Below, in pieces: positions 7,228 through 12,106 of a stretch of DNA of 12,106 bases. Within the stretch, counting starts at the first letter, position 1, and each line of letters starts with the position of its first letter. The stretch is from NCBI GenBank assembly GCA_945900935.1, contig CAMDKT010000111.1, positions 1 through 12,106 on the forward strand. Reading direction: 5' to 3'. The stretch comes from Candidatus Sulfopaludibacter sp. SbA3. Lineage in GTDB: Bacteria > Acidobacteriota > Terriglobia > Bryobacterales > Bryobacteraceae. The position numbers and the translations under genes are program-made. The notes beneath the pieces were generated by a model, which was given only the letters and a program-made list of their open reading frames with translations, was not told where the DNA came from and searched no databases.

Positions 7228-7647
7228 CTTTCGCAAAACCAAGGCCATTTTCTTCGCGAGAGGGCTGTAGGCATAGATCCAGGCACGATTCTCCGGCTAG
7301 ATGAAACAATCGTCAAGAGTGGCTGCGAGAGCGTTGAGCCGCCACTTCTCGTGCGTGTCCCCGGCCGCGAGCGAGTTGTCGCAGCGCTACGAGTTTCGCG
7401 CCGCACAATACTGGCCGCTGATGAACGCCGATGAACGCGGATAACACGAGGCTTCTTATCGGCGTTGATCAGCGTTCATCAGCGGCCAGTCATGCTTGCC
7501 CGTGAACGGTCTTCGTCCAAACCAGGAACCGGGCGGCCGGGGATTAAGACGTCTTCGACATGTCATTCTTTCATCTAGCGCGCGGATGGCATCCCAGCTA
7601 ATGTTTAAGCCTGCTCTACGAAGAAAACACGTCCGGTTATGCGAAAG
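7228..7647. repeat. Large imperfect inverted repeat, about 420 bases
   Basis: Five blocks in the left half match, in order, the reverse complement of blocks in the right half: 7228-7240 with 7635-7647 (12 of 13), 7248-7256 with 7619-7627 (9 of 9), 7296-7310 with 7565-7579 (14 of 15), 7358-7368 with 7533-7543 (11 of 11) and 7410-7444 with 7456-7490 (32 of 35). Spacing between the two inner blocks is nearly equal in both arms (52 and 53 bases); elsewhere indels separate the arms. This is best explained as two diverged copies of one roughly 200-base element placed head to head, or as one long palindromic element. No transposase is encoded in the window. Confidence 0.7.
7410..7490. repeat. Central 35-bp palindromic stem with 11-base loop
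   Basis: The arms at 7410-7444 and 7456-7490 pair over 35 positions with three mismatches; the loop is 7445-7455. The left arm carries GATGAACGC twice in tandem (7420-7428 and 7430-7438). Repeats built on this GATGAACGC motif are, as I recall, scattered through many unrelated bacterial genomes, often as intergenic palindromes. It could act as a transcription barrier between the ABC operon and the next gene, though no run of T follows the stem, so it is not a canonical intrinsic terminator. Confidence 0.8.
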
Positions 7648-7661
7648 TCTCGCCGGCTCTT

Positions 7662-7687
7662 CGGTGCCGCCACAGTCATCGGCACCG
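7662..7687 (+). repeat. Small GC-rich hairpin upstream of the PQQ dehydrogenase gene
   Basis: CGGTGCCG at 7662-7669 pairs perfectly with CGGCACCG at 7680-7687 across a 10-base loop. Part of the left arm (CCGCCAC, 7667-7673) can instead pair with GTGGCGG at 7691-7697, so two exclusive folds are possible. No T-run follows. Role unknown. Confidence 0.35.
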
Positions 7688-7739
7688 CCGGTGGCGGACG
7701 CGGCAGGCCGTCCAGGCTCGCCGCGCCTAACGGTCATTT

Positions 7740-7748
7740 TGTTATATT
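7740..7748 (+). promoter_or_regulatory. Possible extended -10 promoter of the PQQ dehydrogenase gene
   Basis: TG-T-TATATT (7740-7748) fits an extended -10 element (TGnTATAAT). No convincing -35 lies about 17 bases upstream, which extended -10 promoters can tolerate. Transcription would begin near 7755, almost at the ATG at 7758, so the message would be leaderless or nearly so; this fits the absence of a Shine-Dalgarno sequence before that ATG. Confidence 0.35.
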
Positions 7749-7757
7749 CAAGTTTCG

Positions 7758-9626
7758 ATGAATCGACGCCAATTCTTACAGCAGTCCGCCCTCACCGCGA
7801 CCCTCGCCAATGGGGCCAATGCCGCCCCCGCCAGCCGGGCGCGGGAGTGGAACCACTATGGCGGTGACGCCGGAGCTTCGCGCTACTCGGCTTGCGATCA
7901 GATCAAGCCCGGCAATGTGGCCAAGCTCAAAGTGGCCTGGGTCCACAAGACGGGCGACGCCAGCGCGCGGCCGGCAACGGTCATCGAGTGTACCCCAATC
8001 GTCGTCGACGGGGTGATGTATCTGACCACCGCGCGGAACAAGGTCCAAGCCGTCGAGGCGGGCACGGGCAAGCTCTTGTGGACGTTCGACGCTGGTGAAA
8101 CAGCGGGTGCCGCGGCAGGCGCGCCATCGCGGCGGGCGCCGGGAATCAGCCGGGCCGTCACCTATTGGGAAGAAGGCGGCGACAAGCGAATTTTTCAGGC
8201 CTATCGGGACCAGTTGTGGGCGATTGACGCGAAGTCCGGCAAGCCGGTGGCCACGTTTGGCAAGGCCGGGGTAATCGACTTGAAAGAAGACTTCGACCAC
8301 GATATGTCGAAGCTGACTTTCAAGCAAAGCAGCCCGGTGGTGGTCTTCAAAGACGTCGTCATCACCGGCGGCGGCGGCGGCGAAGGGCCATATCCAGAAG
8401 CGCCGGGCCACATCCGCGGCTTTGACGCCAAGACCGGCAAACGGCGCTGGATCTTTCACACCATTCCGAAACCGGGCGAGTTCGGGCACGAAACATGGTC
8501 CGGCGACTCCTGGAAGTACTCGGGCGGAACCAATAACTGGGCCGGAATGTCTGTCGACGAGAAGCGCGGGGTGGTCTACGCGGGCATCGGCTCGCCGAGC
8601 TTTGACTACTGGGCCGGCAACCGGCTTGGCGACAACTTGTACGGGAACTGCGTGGTCGCCCTCGATGCGCTGACCGGCAAAAAGAAGTGGCACTACCAGA
8701 TCGTCCATCACGATATCTGGGACTACGACATGCCGGCCCAACCGGCGCTAATCACTATGAAAATGGGGGGCAAGACCATCGACGCGTTGGTTCAGCCGAC
8801 CAAGCAGGCCTACCTGTTCTTTCTGGACCGCGATACCGGCAAACCGATCTATGGCGTGGAGGAGCGGCCGATTCCGGCGTCCAAGATGCCGGGGGAAGTT
8901 CTCTCCAAAACGCAGCCGCATCCGTTGAAGCCGCCGGCCATTTCGCGGCAGGGCTTTAAGGCCGAATGGATCACCGATATCAGTCCGGAGGCCCATGCGT
9001 TCGTGAAGGCGCAGGTGGATCAACTTGGATATGGAGAACTGTTTCACCCGGCTCCGATGGAGGGCGGGATCATTCATCCGGGATTCCGCGGCGGCGCTTT
9101 GTGGGGCGGATGCAGCTTCGACCCCAAGCGCAACCGGGTCTTCGTGAACTCCGATGAGACCACGAACGTGATCGCATTTAAAGATGCCGAACCGGGAATG
9201 AACGTGAAGTACGGACTCAGTAAGCGGATCGAGTTGCGCGATAATGAAGGGTACCCGGGCATCAAGCCGCCGTGGGGCTACATGACGGCCATCGACGCCG
9301 ATAAGGGCGATTTTAAGTGGCGCGTCGTCAACGGCGAGTATCCGGAATTGAAGAAGCGGGGCATCCCGAAAACAGGGACGCATTCGCATGGCGGGAGCAT
9401 CTGCACGGCGGGCGGGCTGGTCTTTATGGCCGGCACTTTCGACCAGATGATCCGCGCGTTTGACTCCGATTCGGGCAAGGTTTTGTGGGAGCATGAGTTG
9501 CCGGCAGGCGGGTTCGCGACGCCCATGACGTATGAGGCCAACGGGAAGCAGTATGTGGTTATCGCGGCCGCGGGCGGCAAGAGCGGGTCGAAGGCGAACG
9601 ATGAATTTATTGCGTTTTCTCTGTAG
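7758..9626 (+). CDS. PQQ-dependent dehydrogenase, glucose dehydrogenase-like, soluble and exported
   Basis: A 622-residue quinoprotein that would oxidise a sugar or alcohol in the periplasm and pass electrons to a cytochrome or quinone. Residues 1-25 look like a Tat signal (NRRQFLQQSA, twin Arg at 3-4, A-N-A end), fitting folding with cofactor before export. The rest is an eight-bladed propeller. The active-site motif HHDIWDYDMPAQPAL at 317-331 matches the membrane glucose dehydrogenase group, with Asp319 the likely catalytic base and Lys349 (QPTKQ) a likely PQQ contact. Near the C-terminus, GTHSHGGSI at 540-548 and the FATPMTY...KQYVVIAAAGGKS region are also typical of that group. Unlike E. 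coli Gcd (about 796 residues) it lacks the N-terminal membrane domain. It has no adjacent cysteine pair as in methanol dehydrogenase, and no CxxCH. The substrate cannot be fixed. The pentahaem gene overlaps its last 26 bases, suggesting a direct electron partner. Confidence 0.88.
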   Translation: MNRRQFLQQSALTATLANGANAAPASRAREWNHYGGDAGASRYSACDQIKPGNVAKLKVAWVHKTGDASARPATVIECTPIVVDGVMYLTTARNKVQAVEAGTGKLLWTFDAGETAGAAAGAPSRRAPGISRAVTYWEEGGDKRIFQAYRDQLWAIDAKSGKPVATFGKAGVIDLKEDFDHDMSKLTFKQSSPVVVFKDVVITGGGGGEGPYPEAPGHIRGFDAKTGKRRWIFHTIPKPGEFGHETWSGDSWKYSGGTNNWAGMSVDEKRGVVYAGIGSPSFDYWAGNRLGDNLYGNCVVALDALTGKKKWHYQIVHHDIWDYDMPAQPALITMKMGGKTIDALVQPTKQAYLFFLDRDTGKPIYGVEERPIPASKMPGEVLSKTQPHPLKPPAISRQGFKAEWITDISPEAHAFVKAQVDQLGYGELFHPAPMEGGIIHPGFRGGALWGGCSFDPKRNRVFVNSDETTNVIAFKDAEPGMNVKYGLSKRIELRDNEGYPGIKPPWGYMTAIDADKGDFKWRVVNGEYPELKKRGIPKTGTHSHGGSICTAGGLVFMAGTFDQMIRAFDSDSGKVLWEHELPAGGFATPMTYEANGKQYVVIAAAGGKSGSKANDEFIAFSL

Positions 9627-10080
9627 TTTGGCGCTGCTGGCGGCGCAACCCAAGCTTCCCGGCGATCCGGTGACGCAGCCGATCGCTTATAGCCATAAGA
9701 CGCATGTGTCGATGGGGATGAAGTGCGCCAACTGCCACACGATTCCAGGGGAGGGGTTCGCAGCCACTTTCCCGAAGGAGTCGATGTGCATGGGATGCCA
9801 CACGTCGATCAAGAAGGAGAGCCCGGAGATTCAGAAACTGGCCGGATTCGCGGCCAGGAAGGAGCCGGTGCCGTGGGCGCGGGTGTATCGTGTGCCGGAC
9901 ATCGTCTGGTTCAATCACGCGGTGCATGTGAAGCAGACCGAGTGTTCCGCCTGCCACGGGGATGTCGGGCAGCGGACGGTGCTGTTCCAGGAGAAGTCGA
10001 CGTCGATGGCGACGTGCATGGCGTGCCATGCGGCGACCGGCGCGCCCAACGGGTGCGACGTTTGCCATGCCAGCCAGTAG
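9601..10080 (+). CDS. Pentahaem cytochrome c7-like protein
   Basis: A 159-residue secreted multihaem cytochrome with five CxxCH sites: CANCH 42-46, CMGCH 63-67, CSACH 115-119, CMACH 139-143 and CDVCH 152-156. Histidines in SHKTH (31-35) and FNHAVH (104-109) are likely second axial ligands, as in cytochrome c3/c7 folds. Residues 1-16 form a short signal peptide (LLRFLCSLALLAA). The frame is open from 9532, but the ATG at 9601 is chosen because the signal peptide begins there and GAAGG lies 6 bases before it. The start overlaps the PQQ dehydrogenase gene by 26 bases, so the two are translated from one message. It probably accepts electrons from the dehydrogenase or links it to another carrier. 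Proteins of this shape are familiar from acidobacterial genomes. Confidence 0.88.
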   Translation: MNLLRFLCSLALLAAQPKLPGDPVTQPIAYSHKTHVSMGMKCANCHTIPGEGFAATFPKESMCMGCHTSIKKESPEIQKLAGFAARKEPVPWARVYRVPDIVWFNHAVHVKQTECSACHGDVGQRTVLFQEKSTSMATCMACHAATGAPNGCDVCHASQ

Positions 10081-10138
10081 GGGCGCGCCCGAGGATGGCC
10101 CGCCCGCCGACAAATTAACTGGTCGTTGGCACAGGTTT

Positions 10139-10588
10139 TTAGAATTCGATGCTGCTGCGTTTGGCTTCGAGGGCGGAGGGGTTGAGGCCGGGGACTTTTT
10201 GGAGGTCTTCGATGGCCTTGAAGGGGCCGTTGGCTTCACGGTGTTTGACAATGGCCTTGGCTTGTTCGGGCTTCAGCGTTAAGGCTTCGGCGATGGCTTC
10301 GGCGGCGGCTTGATTGACGTTGACCGTGATGGGGGCGAACTGGGCGACAAGGTAATCGGAGACTTCGGCCCATTCTTCTTCTTCGCCCTTGGCGCCGCGC
10401 CGGATCATGTCTTCGATCACGTTGTTCCAGCCGTCGCGGGTTTCGCGGCGGCGGACGAAGTTGCCGAATCCGTGGCAGGCACCGCAGAGGCGCTGGGTGA
10501 CGGCGCGGCCCGCGCCTTCGGGGAGTTGCTTGGCGTTGTCGGAGGCGGAGAGCGTGGCGGCAAGGGCCAGGGGCAAGAGGAATCGCAT
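10139..10588 (-). CDS. Small cytochrome c fused to a ComEA-like helix-hairpin-helix domain
   Basis: A 149-residue exported protein. Residues 1-16 are a signal peptide (MRFLLPLALAATLSAS). Residues about 24-85 are a mono-haem cytochrome c domain with CGACH at 35-39 and Met61 (IEDMIRRGA) a likely distal ligand; this layout resembles the haem domain of the quinohaemoprotein amine dehydrogenase alpha subunit. Residues 88-149 are a ComEA-type HhH domain: VNVNQAAAEAIAEAL, AKAIVKHREANGPFK at 110-124, and EDLQKVPGLNPSALEAK at 127-143. ComEA HhH domains bind double-stranded DNA during uptake. Here the usual glycine hairpin is altered (LTLKPEQ in place of PGIGP), so DNA binding is uncertain. The ribosome site GAGGAA lies 5 bases before the ATG. 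The gene converges on the pentahaem gene (58 bases between stops) and diverges from the peroxidase gene. Confidence 0.82.
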   Translation of the reverse strand: MRFLLPLALAATLSASDNAKQLPEGAGRAVTQRLCGACHGFGNFVRRRETRDGWNNVIEDMIRRGAKGEEEEWAEVSDYLVAQFAPITVNVNQAAAEAIAEALTLKPEQAKAIVKHREANGPFKAIEDLQKVPGLNPSALEAKRSSIEF

Positions 10589-10633
10589 GCGGCTTCCTCT
10601 TCATTGTCGCTCAGGAGATAATGGAGGTTAGTG
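10589..10633. promoter_or_regulatory. 45-base divergent intergenic region
   Basis: This is the whole space between the start of the HhH-cytochrome gene (-) and the start of the peroxidase gene (+). It contains the ribosome sites of both genes, so promoters for either must overlap it or lie inside the opposite gene. GATAAT at 10616-10621 is a possible -10 for the + gene but has no good -35. Confidence 0.4.
10623..10627 (+). promoter_or_regulatory. Ribosome binding site that fixes the peroxidase start
   Basis: GGAGG lies 6 bases before the ATG at 10634 but only 3 bases before the in-frame GTG at 10631, so the ATG is the better start. Confidence 0.6.
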
Positions 10634-11659
10634 ATGAGATTGACAGTCCTAGTTGCGGCGTTGCTGTTGGGGGCCTGCGGAAGAACGGCGGGCGAGCGGC
10701 CGATTGGGAAGAAGATCGAAATAGTGGTGCCGTTGGGGCTGCCGCCGCTGGCCGTTCCAGGGGACAATCCGGTGACGGCGGAAACGGTGGCGCTGGGGAA
10801 GAAGTTGTTTTTTGATCCGCGGCTCTCGGCGGACAATACCGTCTCCTGCGCCTCGTGCCATAGCCCGGAACATGGGTTTGGCGATGGGCGGAAGACGGCG
10901 TTGGGAGTGCGCCAGCAGACGGGGAACCGGAATGCGCCGACGGTGTTGAACGCGGCATACAGCCCGCGGCAGTTTTGGGATGGCCGGGCGGCGTCTTTGG
11001 AGGAGCAGGCGGCGGGTCCGATTGCGAATCCGATTGAAATGAATTTGCCGCATGGGGAATGTGTGGAGAAGTTGAAGGAGGACCCGGAGTATCGGGTGTT
11101 GTTTGCGAAAGCGTTTGGCGAAGGGGAGTTCGGCATGGAGCACGTTCAGCGGGCGATAGCGGCCTTTGAGCGGACGGTGATCAGCGGGAACTCGCCGTTT
11201 GACCGGTACTTTTATGGCGTGGACAAAACAGCGCTTTCGGCGGCGGCGGTGCGTGGCATGGCGATTTTCATGGACCGGAAGCGGGGGAATTGCGTGGCGT
11301 GCCATTTGGCGGGGGAGAAGACGGCGCTGTTTACCGATGGGCTGTTTCACAACGTGGGCGCGGGGTTGAACGCCGAGGGGGAGTTGACGGATTTAGGGCG
11401 GTTCGCCGAGACGAAGAGCGAGAGGGACAAGGGCGCGTTCAAGACGCCATCGTTGCGGAATGTGGCGCAAAGCGGGCCGTATATGCATGACGGGCGATTG
11501 AAGACGTTGCGGGAAGTGGTCGATTTTTACGCGGGAGGAGGGAGCTCGAATCCGTACCTGGATAAGGAGATCAAGCCGCTGGCGTTGACGGGTTTGGATC
11601 GGGAGGATCTGGTGGCGTTTTTGGAGTCGTTGACGGGGGAGTTGGCGCGTGTCCGGTAG
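10634..11659 (+). CDS. Di-haem cytochrome c peroxidase (CcpA/MauG family), lipoprotein
   Basis: A 341-residue two-domain, two-haem enzyme. Bacterial members reduce hydrogen peroxide to water with electrons from small cytochromes; MauG-like members modify proteins. The first 15 residues end in a lipobox (LLGAC, Cys15), so it is probably anchored by lipid facing the periplasm. Haem sites are CASCH at 72-76 (peroxidatic haem domain) and CVACH at 220-224 (electron-transfer haem). Conserved family features include LGKKLFFDPRLS at 54-65, GNRNAPTVLN at 97-106, FWDGRAASLEEQA at 114-126 with the bridging Trp115, and GPYMHDGRLKTL at 281-292. Met284 at the distal ligand position of the high-potential haem favours a true peroxidase over MauG, which has Tyr there. 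An in-frame GTG at 10631 would add one residue. It stands divergent from the HhH-cytochrome gene. Confidence 0.9.
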   Translation: MRLTVLVAALLLGACGRTAGERPIGKKIEIVVPLGLPPLAVPGDNPVTAETVALGKKLFFDPRLSADNTVSCASCHSPEHGFGDGRKTALGVRQQTGNRNAPTVLNAAYSPRQFWDGRAASLEEQAAGPIANPIEMNLPHGECVEKLKEDPEYRVLFAKAFGEGEFGMEHVQRAIAAFERTVISGNSPFDRYFYGVDKTALSAAAVRGMAIFMDRKRGNCVACHLAGEKTALFTDGLFHNVGAGLNAEGELTDLGRFAETKSERDKGAFKTPSLRNVAQSGPYMHDGRLKTLREVVDFYAGGGSSNPYLDKEIKPLALTGLDREDLVAFLESLTGELARVR

Positions 11660-12065
11660 TGTCGAGGAGTACCTTCGTTTGTCGGAGAAGCCGACGTGTG
11701 AATACCGGGACGGAGTGTTGTATCCCAAAGCCATGCCGGCCAAATTCCACAGTGAACTCGAATTCATGCTGGTGCTAATGCTCCGGAAACTGGGGCTCGA
11801 AGCGGTGCCAGAAGTGGCGGTTCTGCTCTGTTGTGAAATCCTTTCTCCGGAGGACCGCCTCGGCACGATGCTGGCAACGTGCGAGGAGTATCATGCGTGG
11901 GGCGTCCCGTACTGTTGGGTGATCGACCCGGTCATGCGGACGGCTTGGGAATACCATGCGGGCGCGGGGGAATACGCGGCCGCATGGATGAGCTGTTCTC
12001 GGCGATTGAGACGAAACGATAGCCGGTTGGCTCAGAATCCGGCGGGGTGTAGAATCAAGGCATGA
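11649..12065 (+). pseudogene. Uma2 family nuclease (DUF820), internally deleted and frameshifted
   Basis: The reading frame gives 138 residues from a GTG that overlaps the peroxidase stop by 11 bases. The N-terminus (SVEEYLRLSEKPTCEYRDG, residues 4-22) and the later part (LLCCEILSPEDR at 59-70, YHAWGVPYCWVIDP at 81-94, WEYHAG) are clear Uma2 sequence, a PD-(D/E)xK-type fold usually about 180-200 residues long. Between PEVAV and LLCCE the usual segment holding the catalytic R/V-P-D motif is missing, about 30-40 residues. Near the 3' end the normal C-terminus DELFSAIE is present but in another frame (11987-12010, followed by TAG at 12020-12022). The annotated frame instead reads on through unrelated residues to 12065. 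Two lesions that remove a catalytic Asp and the normal end make this a probable relic. A second Uma2 gene starts immediately downstream. Confidence 0.75.
12027..12055 (+). promoter_or_regulatory. Possible sigma-70-type promoter of the second Uma2 gene
   Basis: TTGGCT at 12027-12032 and TAGAAT at 12050-12055 are 17 bases apart, matching the housekeeping consensus at 4 of 6 and 5 of 6 positions. Transcription would start close to the ATG at 12062, giving a nearly leaderless message. It lies within the dead 3' part of the preceding Uma2 relic. Confidence 0.4.
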
Positions 12066-12106
12066 GCACCACAGTTCTCATCCCGGTGGAGGAATTTCTT
12101 CGATTG
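12062..12106 (+). CDS. Uma2 family nuclease (DUF820), 5' fragment cut by window end
   Basis: Only the first 15 codons are in the window, reading MSTTVLIPVEEFLRL. This matches the usual Uma2 beginning (a short lead, then S/P-VEEYLR-L) and parallels SVEEYLRL in the relic just upstream, so the two are tandem paralogues. AAGG lies 2-3 bases before the ATG, a short spacing. Nothing can be said about whether the rest of the gene is intact. Confidence 0.6.
   Translation, partial: MSTTVLIPVEEFLRL

Larger units (their letters stand above)
7179..7757. other. 579-base gene-free stretch holding a large inverted repeat
   Basis: I see no believable gene between the ABC operon and the PQQ dehydrogenase gene. 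Open frames on both strands (7165-7434 + and 7456-7737 -) exist, but each lies mostly in one arm of the inverted repeat and their peptides look like each other only because the arms do. The stretch contains the inverted repeat at 7228-7647, a small hairpin at 7662-7687 and a promoter-like sequence just before the ATG at 7758. Confidence 0.7.

Noticed and set aside
7410..7490. Replication origin at the skew change and palindrome
   Set aside because: I see no cluster of TTATCCACA-type DnaA boxes and no dnaA, parAB or other origin-linked gene; skew alone is too weak, so it is kept only as an open explanation.
7165..7737. Two small genes reading inward from each side (7165-7434 + and 7456-7737 -)
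   Set aside because: Their similarity to each other is explained by the inverted repeat; neither has a ribosome site or a known domain, and one overlaps the permease end.
10081..10138. Rho-independent terminator between the convergent pentahaem and HhH-cytochrome genes
   Set aside because: There is a TTTTT run at 10136-10140 and a short GGGCGCGCCC palindrome at 10081-10090, but no stable stem sits directly before the T-run on either strand.
1..12106. CRISPR array, tRNA or rRNA genes, phage or transposase genes
   Set aside because: I looked for regularly spaced repeats, cloverleaf ends, conserved rRNA stretches and DDE/integrase motifs, and saw none.

Overview
The window is a high-GC bacterial chromosome fragment. 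Its gene content points to Acidobacteriota, most likely a Solibacter/Bryobacter-type organism: a PQQ dehydrogenase beside a multihaem cytochrome c, a haem/ComEA-like HhH fusion, a MauG/CcpA-type peroxidase, and tandem Uma2 (DUF820) nucleases. This assignment rests on recalled family distribution, not on a marker gene.

Left part (1-7178, all + strand). After the 3' end of an unrecognised charged protein comes a tightly packed six-gene operon. It holds an ECF sigma factor, a very large membrane-anchored anti-sigma factor (zinc finger, one membrane helix, FecR domain, about 475-residue outer domain), and two complete ATPase/permease pairs of ABC-2 type. Junctions are a 15-base gap, then overlaps of 4, 14, 4 and 4 bases, so the sensor and the exporters are almost certainly made together. 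I infer an envelope-stress or secretion module: the outer domain senses a signal, releases the sigma factor, and the sigma factor raises expression of its own operon including the transporters. A possible ECF-type promoter lies at 408-435. The second permease carries an extra outer loop resembling a BamE/SmpA domain.

Middle (7179-7757). No believable gene lies in these 579 bases. They contain a roughly 420-base imperfect inverted repeat made of five collinear matching blocks, with a near-perfect 35-bp stem at the centre, followed by a small hairpin and an extended -10-like promoter for the next gene. The strand composition of the window changes around here, from C-rich to G-rich on the + strand.

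Right part (7758-12106). This is a periplasmic electron-transfer group: a Tat-exported soluble PQQ dehydrogenase related to the glucose dehydrogenase propeller, and overlapping it a five-haem cytochrome c7-like protein. On the opposite strand is a small cytochrome c fused to a ComEA-like helix-hairpin-helix domain. Divergent from that, 45 bases away, is a lipoprotein di-haem cytochrome c peroxidase. The end holds a decayed Uma2 nuclease gene and the first 15 codons of a second Uma2 gene that runs off the window.
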